Below the pieces are notes generated by a model. That model searched no databases and was not told the origin of the DNA. It was given only the letters and a program-made list of their open reading frames with translations. Of a stretch of DNA of 64,000 nt, positions 24,780-34,190 are shown piece after piece (position 1 is the first letter of the stretch; each line of letters starts with the position of its first letter). The position numbers were made by a program, and so were the translations under genes. This DNA is from Serratia proteamaculans_D (lineage in GTDB: Bacteria > Pseudomonadota > Gammaproteobacteria > Enterobacterales > Enterobacteriaceae). The stretch lies in the NCBI RefSeq assembly GCF_049959315.1, contig NZ_CP188201.1; one strand, written 5' to 3'.

Positions 24780-25784
24780 ATGAGCACGGGAAGCCCAATG
24801 ATTACATTACGCCGGGTTGCGGTGTGTACGATGGTAAGTTTGTGGTTGGCAGGTTGTACGAACACTGAATCGACATCGGCCCCTATTAGTAGTGTGGACG
24901 GTGGCGGAGCTGCCGCATCCAGCAACGCTGGGGCGCAGGCTAACGCTGAAGGGCACATTGTTTACAACCGCAGTTACACTTCGATCCCCAAAGGGAGCTA
25001 CAGCGGCAATACCTACACGGTAAAACGCGGAGATACGCTGTTTTACATCGCCTGGATCACTGGAAACGATTACCGTGACCTGGCCCAGCGCAACAATATC
25101 CCTGAGCCATACAGCCTGAATGTGGGTCAAAGCATTCAGCTTGGTAATGGTTCCGCCAACGGAAACGGCGGTATGCTGGCGGCAACAGACGCGACCAGCG
25201 GCGGTGTTCCGAAGCCACCATCGACCTCTCAGATACAAACTGCAACGGTTGATTCTCCATCAACTAACGCGTATTCTGATAATTCGGGTAAACAGAATGT
25301 AGGTAAGATGTTACCTGCAGCAGGCGCAGTGGCGGCAACTACCGCAACAGCCCCTGTTACCGCACCGGTCGTTGCTCCACCAGTGAGCAGCACCGTCAGC
25401 AACAGCGCCCCAGTAAGCACCTGGAGATGGCCAACTGACGGTAAGATTATTGATAACTTTTCCTCATCAGAAGGTGGGAATAAAGGTGTCGATATCGCCG
25501 GGACTCGTGGGCAGCCTATCTTCGCTACCGCCGATGGTCGTGTAGTGTACGCAGGCAACGCTTTACGGGGTTACGGTAATCTAATCATCATCAAACACAA
25601 TGATGATTACCTGAGCGCCTACGCTCACAACGACACAATGCTGGTCCGGGAACAACAAGAAGTGAAGGCGGGTCAAAAAATAGCCACCATGGGTAGCACC
25701 GGAACCAGTTCAGTACGTTTGCATTTTGAAATTCGTTACAAGGGGAAATCCGTAAACCCGCTGCGTTATCTTCCGCAGCGATAG
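24780..25784 (+). CDS. nlpD: Murein hydrolase activator NlpD
   Basis: NlpD is an outer-membrane lipoprotein that activates the amidase AmiC at the septum. The lipobox LAGC is at about 22-25; a LysM peptidoglycan-binding domain (YTVKRGDTLFYIAWITG, near 79-95) is followed by a low-complexity linker rich in T/A/P/V and a LytM domain from about 220. The zinc ligands of active M23 peptidases are replaced (NKGVDIAG in place of HxxxD), so it is not itself an enzyme. The main rpoS promoter and long leader of enterobacteria lie within this gene. Confidence 0.95.
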   Translation: MSTGSPMITLRRVAVCTMVSLWLAGCTNTESTSAPISSVDGGGAAASSNAGAQANAEGHIVYNRSYTSIPKGSYSGNTYTVKRGDTLFYIAWITGNDYRDLAQRNNIPEPYSLNVGQSIQLGNGSANGNGGMLAATDATSGGVPKPPSTSQIQTATVDSPSTNAYSDNSGKQNVGKMLPAAGAVAATTATAPVTAPVVAPPVSSTVSNSAPVSTWRWPTDGKIIDNFSSSEGGNKGVDIAGTRGQPIFATADGRVVYAGNALRGYGNLIIIKHNDDYLSAYAHNDTMLVREQQEVKAGQKIATMGSTGTSSVRLHFEIRYKGKSVNPLRYLPQR

Positions 25785-25837
25785 ATTGGGCAGAATACGC
25801 TGTATTCTGCTCGCGGTATCACGGGTAGGAGCAGCAT

Positions 25838-26836
25838 ATGAGCCAAAATACGCTGAAAGTTAACGAGTTACATGACGATGCGGATTTCGACGAGAACGCA
25901 ACGGAAGCGGAATCATTCGACGAAAAAGCACTGGTTGAAGAAGAGGCCAGTGAGAGTGATCTAGCGGAAGAAGAGTTGTTGTCACAAGGCGTGACCCAAC
26001 GCGTATTGGATGCGACGCAGCTCTATCTTGGCGAAATCGGTTATTCTCCGCTGCTGACCGCAGAGGAAGAAGTTTATTTTGCGCGGCGTGCACTGCGCGG
26101 TGACGTGCCGTCCCGCCGCCGAATGATTGAAAGTAACCTGCGGTTGGTGGTGAAAATCGCCCGCCGTTACAGCAATCGCGGCCTGGCGCTGCTGGATCTG
26201 ATTGAAGAGGGTAACCTCGGTCTGATCCGCGCAGTGGAAAAGTTTGACCCAGAACGTGGTTTCCGTTTCTCGACTTACGCAACCTGGTGGATCCGGCAGA
26301 CGATTGAACGGGCGATCATGAACCAAACCCGTACCATCCGCTTGCCTATCCATATTGTTAAAGAACTGAATGTCTATTTGCGCACCGCGCGCGAGCTTTC
26401 TCATAAACTGGATCATGAACCGAGCGCTGAAGAGATTGCAGAGCAACTCGACAAGCCGGTTGATGACGTCAGCCGTATGCTGCGCCTGAATGAACGTATC
26501 ACTTCTGTCGATACGCCGTTGGGTGGGGATTCGGAGAAAGCCTTGCTGGACATTCTGGCCGATGAGAAAGACAACGGACCGGAAGACACCACGCAAGACG
26601 ATGACATGAAACAGAGCATCGTTAAATGGTTGTTCGAACTGAACGCCAAACAGCGTGAAGTGCTGGCGCGTCGCTTTGGTTTGTTGGGTTACGAAGCGGC
26701 AACGCTTGAAGATGTGGGTCGTGAAATTGGCCTGACTCGCGAGCGAGTACGTCAGATCCAGGTTGAAGGTTTACGCCGTCTGCGTGAAATTCTGCAAATG
26801 CAGGGCCTGAGCATTGAGGCACTGTTCCGCGAGTAA
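25838..26836 (+). CDS. rpoS: RNA polymerase sigma factor RpoS
   Basis: Sigma-S directs general stress and stationary-phase transcription. The 332 aa show region 1.2 (DATQLYLGEIGYSPLL), 2.1-2.4 (NLRLVVKIARRYSNRG, FRFSTYATWWIRQ), 3 and 4.2 (TLEDVGREIGLTRERVRQIQ). The DsrA/RprA/ArcZ-controlled leader would begin within nlpD in E. coli; that control is inferred. A strong terminator follows and mutS converges from the other side. Confidence 0.98.
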   Translation: MSQNTLKVNELHDDADFDENATEAESFDEKALVEEEASESDLAEEELLSQGVTQRVLDATQLYLGEIGYSPLLTAEEEVYFARRALRGDVPSRRRMIESNLRLVVKIARRYSNRGLALLDLIEEGNLGLIRAVEKFDPERGFRFSTYATWWIRQTIERAIMNQTRTIRLPIHIVKELNVYLRTARELSHKLDHEPSAEEIAEQLDKPVDDVSRMLRLNERITSVDTPLGGDSEKALLDILADEKDNGPEDTTQDDDMKQSIVKWLFELNAKQREVLARRFGLLGYEAATLEDVGREIGLTRERVRQIQVEGLRRLREILQMQGLSIEALFRE

Positions 26837-26862
26837 CCCAGGCAGTTGAATCGCATCAAAAT

Positions 26863-26896
26863 AAAAACGGTGAGCATCATGCTCACCGTTTTTTTA
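26863..26896. terminator. rpoS terminator
   Basis: ACGGTGAGCAT and ATGCTCACCGT (26867-26889) form an 11-bp arm stem, flanked by A and T runs on both sides, so it can serve both rpoS and the convergent mutS. Confidence 0.85.
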
Positions 26897-26916
26897 TGCC
26901 TGCAATCTGCGAAGGG

Positions 26917-29472
26917 TCAGACCATATTCTTCAGGCGGTAAATCCACTCCAGCGCCTGGCGAGGTGACAGTGAATCCGGATCCAGTGCCTCGAGCGCTTC
27001 AACCGCCGGTGAGGTTTCCTCATTCAGCAGCGTCATCTGGGTGGCATCAACGGTACCCGTCGCGGTATGGCTGGATATCGCCTCCAGCTCGCGCAATTTT
27101 TGGCGCGCGCGTTTGATCACCTCACGTGGCACACCGGCGAGTGCCGCAACTGCCAGGCCATAGCTCTTGCTGGCGGCTCCGTCCTGTACGCTGTGCATAA
27201 AGGCGATAGTGTCGCCGTGCTCCAGCGCGTCCAGATGCACATTCACCACGCCTTCCATTTTCTCCGGCAGGGTGGTCAGCTCAAAGTAATGGGTAGCAAA
27301 CAGCGTCATGGCTTTAATGCGGCTGGCCAGGTTCTCGGCGCAGGCCCAGGCCAGGGACAGACCGTCGTAGGTTGAGGTACCGCGACCAATTTCATCCATC
27401 AGTACCAGGCTGTTTTCGGTGGCGTTGTGCAGGATATTGGCGGTTTCGGTCATTTCCACCATAAAGGTAGAGCGGCCAGAGGCCAGATCGTCCGCCGCGC
27501 CCACTCGGGTAAATATGCGGTCTACCGGGCCGATGATCGCCTTGCTCGCCGGCACGTAGCTGCCGATATGTGCCATCAGCACGATCAGTGCCGTTTGCCG
27601 CATATAGGTACTTTTACCACCCATATTGGGGCCGGTAATGATCAACATCCGCCGCTGAGGCGACAGCGATAGCGGGTTGGAAATAAACGGCTCGCTCAAC
27701 ACCTGCTCGACCACCGGGTGGCGACCCTCAGTGATGCGTACACCGGGCTGTTCGCTGATGGTTGGGCAGGCGTAGTTCAGCGTTTCTGCACGTTCAGCCA
27801 GGTTGGCCAGCACGTCCAGCTCGGCCAATGCCGCGGCGCTTTGCTGTAGATCGCCCAGGTGCGGCAACAGCAAGTCGAACAACTCTTCGTACAGACCCTT
27901 CTCGATCGCCAACGCTTTCCCTTTGGAGGTCAGTACCTTGTCTTCATACTCTTTTAATTCGGGAATGATGTAGCGTTCGGCGTTTTTCAGCGTCTGGCGG
28001 CGCACGTAGTGGATCGGTACCAGGTGGCTCTGCCCACGGCTGACCTGAATGTAATAACCATGCACGCCATTGAAACCGACCTTCAGCGTATCCAGCCCCA
28101 GCTTTTCACGTTCGCGGATCTCAAGACGGTCGAGGTAGTCGGTGGCACCATCGGCCAGTGCGCGCCATTCATCCAGTTCGCTATTGTAGCCGGGTGCGAT
28201 AACGCCGCCGTCACGTACCAGCACCGGCGGGGCTTCAACCACTGCGCGTTCCAGCAAATCCTGCAGTTCATCAAACTGACCGACCTGCGACAGCAGCTGT
28301 TGTACATACGGGGTTTCTACCCCTTTGAGTAACGCGTGGATATCCGGCAATTGTTGGAAAGCATGACGCATACGGGCCAGATCGCGTGGACGGGCACTGC
28401 GTAATGCCAGACGGGCGAGGATGCGCTCCAGATCGCCCACCTGACGCAGTGAAGGCTGCAGATCGGTATACAGATCCTGCAGGGAGCCGATCGCTTGCTG
28501 GCGGTTATTCAAGACTTTGATGTCACGGGTTGGCATATGCAGCCAGCGCTTAAGCATACGGCTACCCATCGCCGTCACGCTGTGGTCGAGGATGGCCGCC
28601 AGGGTATTTTCGCTGCCGCCGGACAGGTTCTGGGTCAGCTCAAGGTTACGCCGTGTGGCGGCATCCATGATAATGCCGTCCTGCTGGCGCTCCATGGTGA
28701 TGCCACGGATATGTGGTAATGAGGTGCGCTGAGTGTCTTTAACATATTGCAGCAGACAACCGGCGGCGCGCAGTGCCTGATGGGCCTGTTCAACACCGAA
28801 ACCGGTCAGATCGCGGGTGCCGAACTGCAGGTTCAACTGCTGGCGTGCGGTCTCGGGTTCAAACTCCCACAGTGGGCGACGGCGCAGGCCGTGACGCTGT
28901 TCAATCAGCGACATCTGTTCAAAGGTTTCGGGGTAAAGCAGCTCGGCAGGATTGGTGCGCTGCAACTCTGCCGCCATGGTTTCGATATCAGCAGGTTCGG
29001 CTACGCGGAAACGACCGGAACTGATGTCCAGCGTGGCGTAGCCAAAGCCGCGTGCATCCTGCCAGATTGCCGCCAGCAGGTTGTCCTGACGTTCTTGCAG
29101 CAGAGCCTCGTCGGTGATGGTACCTGGCGTGACGATACGCACTACTTTGCGTTCCACCGGGCCTTTACTGGTGGCCGGATCGCCGATTTGTTCGCACAGA
29201 GCGACGGATTCACCGAGCTGCACCAGTTTGGCCAGATAGTTCTCGACCGCATGGTGAGGGACGCCGGCCATGGGAATAGGCTCCCCCGCTGAGGCTCCGC
29301 GTTTGGTCAGCGAGATATCCAGCAGTTGGGAAGCGCGTTTGGCATCGTCATAGAACAGCTCGTAAAAGTCGCCCATGCGATAGAACAGCAGGATCTCAGG
29401 GTGCTGAGCCTTGAGGCGCAGATACTGCTGCATCATCGGCGTGTGTGAGTCGAGCTTATCGGTACTATTCAT
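26917..29472 (-). CDS. mutS: DNA mismatch repair protein MutS
   Basis: MutS detects mismatches and small loops and recruits MutL. 851 aa, two short of E. coli. The mismatch-reading Phe36-x-Glu38 is in GDFYELF; the ATPase has Walker A GPNMGGKST near 614 and Walker B LVLMDEIGRGTSTYDG. The C-terminal tetramer helix ends RLKNMV. It is on the minus strand and ends 80 bp from rpoS. Confidence 0.98.
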   Translation of the reverse strand: MNSTDKLDSHTPMMQQYLRLKAQHPEILLFYRMGDFYELFYDDAKRASQLLDISLTKRGASAGEPIPMAGVPHHAVENYLAKLVQLGESVALCEQIGDPATSKGPVERKVVRIVTPGTITDEALLQERQDNLLAAIWQDARGFGYATLDISSGRFRVAEPADIETMAAELQRTNPAELLYPETFEQMSLIEQRHGLRRRPLWEFEPETARQQLNLQFGTRDLTGFGVEQAHQALRAAGCLLQYVKDTQRTSLPHIRGITMERQQDGIIMDAATRRNLELTQNLSGGSENTLAAILDHSVTAMGSRMLKRWLHMPTRDIKVLNNRQQAIGSLQDLYTDLQPSLRQVGDLERILARLALRSARPRDLARMRHAFQQLPDIHALLKGVETPYVQQLLSQVGQFDELQDLLERAVVEAPPVLVRDGGVIAPGYNSELDEWRALADGATDYLDRLEIREREKLGLDTLKVGFNGVHGYYIQVSRGQSHLVPIHYVRRQTLKNAERYIIPELKEYEDKVLTSKGKALAIEKGLYEELFDLLLPHLGDLQQSAAALAELDVLANLAERAETLNYACPTISEQPGVRITEGRHPVVEQVLSEPFISNPLSLSPQRRMLIITGPNMGGKSTYMRQTALIVLMAHIGSYVPASKAIIGPVDRIFTRVGAADDLASGRSTFMVEMTETANILHNATENSLVLMDEIGRGTSTYDGLSLAWACAENLASRIKAMTLFATHYFELTTLPEKMEGVVNVHLDALEHGDTIAFMHSVQDGAASKSYGLAVAALAGVPREVIKRARQKLRELEAISSHTATGTVDATQMTLLNEETSPAVEALEALDPDSLSPRQALEWIYRLKNMV

Positions 29473-29815
29473 AAGATTACTGTTTCCAATCCATTGAATT
29501 TAAAGTTGGTTGTGATGTTGATTGTCATCATTAAGGTTCACGCCGCGGCACAAAAAAACCACTCGATAGAGCAGTGGTTGGCGGCGGTAAGGATCAATAA
29601 GCCCTTAATACTGTCGCTATACTAGCCCAGCGGGCAATCGGCTGTCACAGGTAAAAATGGGAAGCTTTACGCAAAGTCGGTTTGTAAGGCGGGGGAGAGT
29701 GTTGCAATCAATAGAACACATTGTTTTTTGCAGCTATGCGCAAAGGAATGAACGGAGAAATAGAGAGCTGGGCTTGGGAAGCCTATGTTCCAGTAAGCCC
29801 AAGGCGGGAGAGGTG
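29473..29815. other. Intergenic region between mutS and the SMP-30-like gene
   Basis: 343 bases without a gene. It holds the mutS leader (29473-29551) and the candidate small RNA or terminator at 29552-29648. The part 29650-29815 has no clear terminator for the SMP-30-like gene and nothing else I recognise. Confidence 0.5.
29552..29612 (-). ncRNA. Candidate small RNA upstream of mutS
   Basis: On the minus strand GTGACA (29648-29643), 18 bases, TAGTAT (29624-29619) form a promoter; about 60 bases on, AACCACT-n9-AGTGGTT (29579-29557) followed by seven T ends a transcript. The predicted RNA starts near 29612. No coding frame fits. It matches no small RNA I recall. The alternative is a terminator for a longer transcript from the operon ending at 29816. 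Confidence 0.35.
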
Positions 29816-30811
29816 TCAGTTAGCGGTGGTTAAAGGCAACTGAAGTTGGTAAATACGAAAGCTGTCGGGTACTTCGGCTTCGTGGCCGGGTAGCAGGCGG
29901 TGCCGAATGCGCGCTTCGCTGACAAAGGCGCAGCCCTGCGGTGTGATGTCCAGATTGACCGGCGACTCCATGCCCTCACGAATGACTTCAATAGAGTGCA
30001 TACCTGCAGCACTGGGATCGGTAATTCTCAGGATCCTGCCCTGGCCGCTTTTAATGCCATTTTCGAGCACGATCAGCGAGCCGTCCGGTGCCAATCCCAT
30101 CCCGTCCGGGTTTTCGATGGTGCGAGGCAACAGAATTTCAGACAAACGCGGCGTTTCTTCCCCATAACTCAGGGTATAGAGTTTCCCACTGCCAAAATTG
30201 GCAATCGCCATCACTTTGTCATCTATCAGCACAATGCCTGCGGCGCCGATGCCATTGGGGCCGGACAAGCGTTGATCACGGAAGATTATCTGAAAATTGG
30301 CTTCATTCGGGCGTAGTCTCATGATGCTGCCCACTTTGGTCTCCGTCAGATAAACCGTGCCATCTTTAGCGAGAACCATATCATTGCCCATACCGCCTTC
30401 CGGTAAGGTCAAACTGCGATTAATCGTGGCATTTGAGACATTCAGGGCAAAAACACGATGGGGACGAGTTTTTCCCGTGGGCAGAAAATCTGGAGAATTT
30501 CCCCATAACAACCCACGCTGTTCATCCAACCGCAGCGTGGTTGAAGCGAAAACGGTATCGGCGCCGGCAAAGAAGGTCTCCCAATTTTCGTTCGGCCGTT
30601 TACGCAGAATGCGACCACTGGTCACCAGACCAACATACAGGGTGCCATCGGATGCACGGGCGATGCCATTAGGGTAGAGCGCGCCTGCCGGTAATGTCAT
30701 GCTGGTTGATGTGCAGGTAGCGGCCGCGGAAACTGTTGCAGGCGCTGCGATGACGAGCATCAGGGCCACCAGCGCAGCCTGTGCCGGGCGATATTTTATG
30801 GCGTATAGCAT
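29816..30811 (-). CDS. Exported SMP-30/gluconolactonase-like beta-propeller protein
   Basis: 331 aa starting at ATG 30811 (GAAAGAGG upstream). An N-terminal signal peptide (ALVALMLVIAAPATVSAAA) sends it to the periplasm. The body has propeller blades recurring as GIARASDGTLYVG, GGMGNDMVLAKDGTVYLTE, GIGAAGIVLIDDKVMA, ENPDGMGLAPDGSLIVLENG. This resembles the SMP-30/LRE fold of calcium-dependent lactonases; the substrate is unknown. It is the third gene of an operon after an SDR and an aldo/keto reductase, 38 bp behind the latter. Confidence 0.75.
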   Translation of the reverse strand: MLYAIKYRPAQAALVALMLVIAAPATVSAAATCTSTSMTLPAGALYPNGIARASDGTLYVGLVTSGRILRKRPNENWETFFAGADTVFASTTLRLDEQRGLLWGNSPDFLPTGKTRPHRVFALNVSNATINRSLTLPEGGMGNDMVLAKDGTVYLTETKVGSIMRLRPNEANFQIIFRDQRLSGPNGIGAAGIVLIDDKVMAIANFGSGKLYTLSYGEETPRLSEILLPRTIENPDGMGLAPDGSLIVLENGIKSGQGRILRITDPSAAGMHSIEVIREGMESPVNLDITPQGCAFVSEARIRHRLLPGHEAEVPDSFRIYQLQLPLTTAN

Positions 30812-30849
30812 AAAGCCTCTTTCGTGTTTGATGGCGATGGGATGAAGCC

Positions 30850-31824
30850 CTACCAACGCTGAGGGCGGGTCTGTTCTTTCATCGGCGCTTCAAGTTGTGC
30901 GATTTCCTCATGAGACAGCGTGAGAGGGAGCGCCTTGAGCGCATCCTGGAGATGATGTGGCTTGGACATACCGACAATCGGCGCGGCAACCGCCGTTTTG
31001 GTCAGCACCCATGCCAGAGAGATCTGGGCCGCCGGAACGCCTCTCTCGGCGGCGATGCTTTCAACGGCCGTAAGGGATTGTTCGACCTCTTTTCTGCCGC
31101 CGTACCAGCGGGGGGCTTGTTCGTCTGTTTCTGCACGTAGCGTCCCGGCTCCTCTAGCCCCTGCCAGCAAGCCCCTTGCCAACGGTGACCAAGGGGTCAG
31201 GCTAATCCCTTCCTCCAGACAAAGCGGGATGAGATCTTCTTCATCCTCGCGTGTGACCAGGTTGTACTGGCTTTGCATGGAAATAAAGGCGGACAATTTG
31301 TTATGGCGCTGAAAATCCAGCATTTTCATAAAACGCCAAGCCTGCATCGAGGATGCGCCGAGATAGCGGATTTTGCCGGCCCGCACCAGTGCATCGAGCG
31401 TTTCGGCCGTTTCCTCCATCGGAGTTTCCTCATCGAAACGGTGTATGACGAACAGATCGATATAATTGGTCCCCAGGCGTTGCAGTGAAGCTTCCACGCT
31501 TTGAATGATATGTTTGCGTGACAGGCCGCGATTGTTGGGCTGTTCGCCCATTGGAAAATACGCCTTGGTGGCGATCACCATGTCATCGCGGTGGGCAAAA
31601 TCCTTCAGCGCACGCCCGAGAATGCGTTCACTCTCGCCTGAAGAATAGATATTGGCGGTATCGAAAAAGTTAATTCCGGCTTCCAGCGCTTCCCGGATGA
31701 AGGGGCGAGCTTGATCCTCCGGCAATACCCAGGGACGCCAAGCGGGATCGCCATAGGTCATGCAACCCAGACAAAGCCGGGAGACTTTCAGACCACTATT
31801 ACCAAGGCGCACATAGTTCATCAT
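30850..31824 (-). CDS. Aldo/keto reductase
   Basis: A 324-aa NADPH-dependent reductase of the YajO/Tas type. The catalytic tetrad is visible: Asp and Tyr in FFDTANIYSSGESE, Lys in IATKAYF, His in FVIHRFD; the NADPH loop is SPLARGLLAG. Tandem ATG codons follow GGAGGGAAG; the second (31821) may be the true start. It lies 47 bp after the SDR gene. Substrate unknown, probably a small carbonyl. Confidence 0.88.
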   Translation of the reverse strand: MMNYVRLGNSGLKVSRLCLGCMTYGDPAWRPWVLPEDQARPFIREALEAGINFFDTANIYSSGESERILGRALKDFAHRDDMVIATKAYFPMGEQPNNRGLSRKHIIQSVEASLQRLGTNYIDLFVIHRFDEETPMEETAETLDALVRAGKIRYLGASSMQAWRFMKMLDFQRHNKLSAFISMQSQYNLVTREDEEDLIPLCLEEGISLTPWSPLARGLLAGARGAGTLRAETDEQAPRWYGGRKEVEQSLTAVESIAAERGVPAAQISLAWVLTKTAVAAPIVGMSKPHHLQDALKALPLTLSHEEIAQLEAPMKEQTRPQRW

Positions 31825-31871
31825 CTTCCCTCCAGGGGACTCGTCGAGCTGGGTGTCGACAGGGTTATCTC

Positions 31872-32675
31872 TCAGCGCATACCGGCGATGGTGTAGCCGC
31901 CGTCCACCAAAATGCTTTGTCCGGTGATAAAACGGGCGTCATCCGTCGAAAGCCAGACCGCGACATCACCGATATCCTCAGGCTGACCCAGACGTTGGGC
32001 GGGCGTATGTGCGATGAAAGGCGTGAAGGCGGATGCGTCGGATATGCTGCTGTGGGCCATTGGCGTGTCGATGATGCCAGGATTGATGTTATTGATGCGG
32101 ATAGCCTGATTGCCATACTCAAGTGCGACCGCACGGATCAACGAGTCGAGTGCGCCCTTGCTGGCGGAATAACTTGATGATCCGGTCAGTGCCCCTTTGG
32201 CTAGCCAGGATGAGGTGTTGACGATCACGCCGCCCGAGTTTTGCGCCAGGAAAGCCTCGATCTGGTACTTAATAGAGAGCCACACACCTCTGAGGTTGAT
32301 GGCGATCACCGCATCGAAATCCGCACTGGTTTGCTGATGAATTGGTACAAAGTTGCCGAGAATACCGGCGTTGTTAAAAGCGATATCAAGCCGTCCGTAG
32401 TGAGAGGACACGGCAGCGAGCAGCTGGCGGACATCTTCTTCCTGCGAAACGTCCGCCACCACGGTCAGCGCTTCTCCGCCGGCCAGCACAACCTCATGGG
32501 CGGTGGCTTCTATCTCTGCAGAGCGGCGCCCGGCCAGCACCACCTTCGCCCCTTCACGGGCATAGGCCAGCACGGCAGCGCGCCCGATACCGGTGCCTCC
32601 TCCAGTGACCAGAACCACTTTGCCTTCCAGACGGTTACGGGAGGGAGTTTGTACAGCATCAGCGTATTGAGTCAT
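31872..32675 (-). CDS. Short-chain dehydrogenase/reductase
   Basis: 267-aa classical SDR: NAD(P) motif TGGGTGIGRA at about 25-34, NNAG, catalytic Ser in VNTSSW and Tyr/Lys in YSASKGA, and the IDGG-like end ILVDGGYTIAGM. First gene of the operon and divergent from the LysR regulator. With the aldo/keto reductase and SMP-30-like protein it may process a lactone or sugar-type compound; this is inference. Confidence 0.88.
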   Translation of the reverse strand: MTQYADAVQTPSRNRLEGKVVLVTGGGTGIGRAAVLAYAREGAKVVLAGRRSAEIEATAHEVVLAGGEALTVVADVSQEEDVRQLLAAVSSHYGRLDIAFNNAGILGNFVPIHQQTSADFDAVIAINLRGVWLSIKYQIEAFLAQNSGGVIVNTSSWLAKGALTGSSSYSASKGALDSLIRAVALEYGNQAIRINNINPGIIDTPMAHSSISDASAFTPFIAHTPAQRLGQPEDIGDVAVWLSTDDARFITGQSILVDGGYTIAGMR

Positions 32676-32781
32676 GGCATTAATACTCAGTAATTGAACA
32701 CCTCACCATGCTATGTTGTTGCGAAATAGATAACTATCCGTTAAAAATTCACTTCACTATTAGATTATTTATATCAATCCA
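32676..32781. promoter_or_regulatory. Divergent promoter region between SDR operon and lysR-type gene
   Basis: 106 AT-rich bases between the two starts. ATAGATAACTATCCGTTA near 32725 contains the T-N11-A pattern sought by LysR-type regulators. No finer assignment is possible. Confidence 0.4.
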
Positions 32782-33696
32782 ATGAAAAAAACCGACTTGT
32801 CAGGGCTGGTGGCTTTCGTCGCTATTGCTCAGGAGCGCAGTTTCAGGCGGGCCGCCGCCAGACTTGGCGTAACGCCGCCAACGCTCAGTCATACTATGCG
32901 CGAGCTGGAGGAGCAGGTCGGTATTCGTCTGTTGAACCGGACTACCCGTAACGTAGCGCCGACCGAGGCCGGGGAACATCTGTTGGCGCAGCTGGTACCG
33001 GCGTTTACGGATATAGATACCGCACTGGAAAGCCTGAATACCTTTCGGGAACAGCCCCAGGGCCTGGTGCGGATCAATGCACCACGCACGGCAATTGAAC
33101 TTGCGCTGGTTCCGCATTTGGGGCGACTGGCCCGTGATTACCCAGGAATTACATTGGAAATTGTGGCGCAAGAGGGCTTTGCCAATATCGTCGAACAAGG
33201 CTTTGATGCCGGTATCAGGCTCGGGGAAGATCTGCACAACGACATGCGCGCCGTGCGCGTTACCCCAGATTTACGGCTGGCCATTGTGGCCACGCCGGAG
33301 TATTTCCAACAGCATGGGAAGCCGAATCATCCTGAAGATCTGTTGAATCACCGCTGTATTGGATGGCGAAAGAGTGCTTCAGGGGAGCTCTACAAGTGGA
33401 AGTTTCAACAAGGGGAGCAGGTGCTTTCCGTCTCGGTGAACAGTTCGCTGATACTCGATGATGCGAGGCTGATGTTGCAGGCTGCATTAGCTCATGCAGG
33501 CATAGCGTTCGCCATTGAGGAAGAGGTGGGTGAACATCTGGCAGCAGGGCGGCTGGAGCGAGTGATGGCTGACTGGTGCGCGCCATTCCCTGGTTTTTAT
33601 CTTTACTACCCTAACCGCAGAAACCATCCGGTGGCACTGACTACGGTAATTAATGTAGTGCGTTATTCCAGCCCGGCGAACCTTCCCGAAGAGTAA
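32782..33696 (+). CDS. LysR-family transcriptional regulator
   Basis: 304 aa. N-terminal winged HTH (FVAIAQERSFRRAAARLGVTPPTLSHTMRELEEQVG, about 12-46, with RLLNRTTRNV) and a C-terminal periplasmic-binding-like effector domain (YPGITLEIV, GFDAGIRLGEDL). The position, divergent from the SDR operon, makes that operon its likely target. Closest in style to the DhcR/YafC-like group acting on adjacent reductases. Confidence 0.9.
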   Translation: MKKTDLSGLVAFVAIAQERSFRRAAARLGVTPPTLSHTMRELEEQVGIRLLNRTTRNVAPTEAGEHLLAQLVPAFTDIDTALESLNTFREQPQGLVRINAPRTAIELALVPHLGRLARDYPGITLEIVAQEGFANIVEQGFDAGIRLGEDLHNDMRAVRVTPDLRLAIVATPEYFQQHGKPNHPEDLLNHRCIGWRKSASGELYKWKFQQGEQVLSVSVNSSLILDDARLMLQAALAHAGIAFAIEEEVGEHLAAGRLERVMADWCAPFPGFYLYYPNRRNHPVALTTVINVVRYSSPANLPEE

Positions 33697-34190
33697 TATC
33701 GCCCTTTCTGGGCCGGGACCGCCAACCCCGGTCACACAAAATCCCGCCATTGACTTCTTCTTTTCCATTCTGTGGATTGCCTTATCTTTGCAACCTGTTC
33801 TAATCAAGGGCGAACGATTTTATGCTCATCAATCGACCTATGGACGATCCCGCACACAGAATTATCCATAAACACTCTGCATGTTTATAACTTATTGTTT
33901 ATAATTATTATTTGTTTATTTATGACGAATTAATTCAGTAATTAAAGGTTATTTGAGAGACAGATCACACTATTTTTTTATGTGAAATGTGAAGAGGGTC
34001 AATCAGGAAGGTCAAGCAGAGACGGTTCTAGCTGCTTGTGGCTTACCGATACGCTGCACTGCCTCCGTATACTGTCTGCAACCAGGGCAAAGTAACGGAA
34101 ATTTTCATAAGGAATGTGCGTGAGGCAATGACTATTGCATCTGGCAAACAAATGACACGGGGCTTTTTTGATTATCTTGAGGGATTGGGT
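33697..34190 (+). promoter_or_regulatory. chb operon promoter region with candidate CRP site
   Basis: 494 bases with no convincing gene. TGAGA-GACAGA-TCACA (33954-33969) matches the CRP consensus in 9 of 10 core bases. TTATTTATGACGAATTAAT at about 33917 is NagC-like but weak. The frame open from 34038 into chbB has no ribosome site, whereas GAGGGA precedes the ATG at 34191. CRP, NagC and ChbR control the E. coli operon, so similar control is likely. Confidence 0.5.

Noticed and set aside
33913..33935. NagC operator upstream of chbB
   Set aside because: TTATTTATGACGAATTAAT resembles the pattern only loosely in an AT-rich stretch; not strong enough to annotate separately.
34038..34190. N-terminal extension of chbB
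   Set aside because: The added 51 residues have no counterpart in ChbB, and the internal ATG at 34191 has the ribosome site and the family N-terminus.
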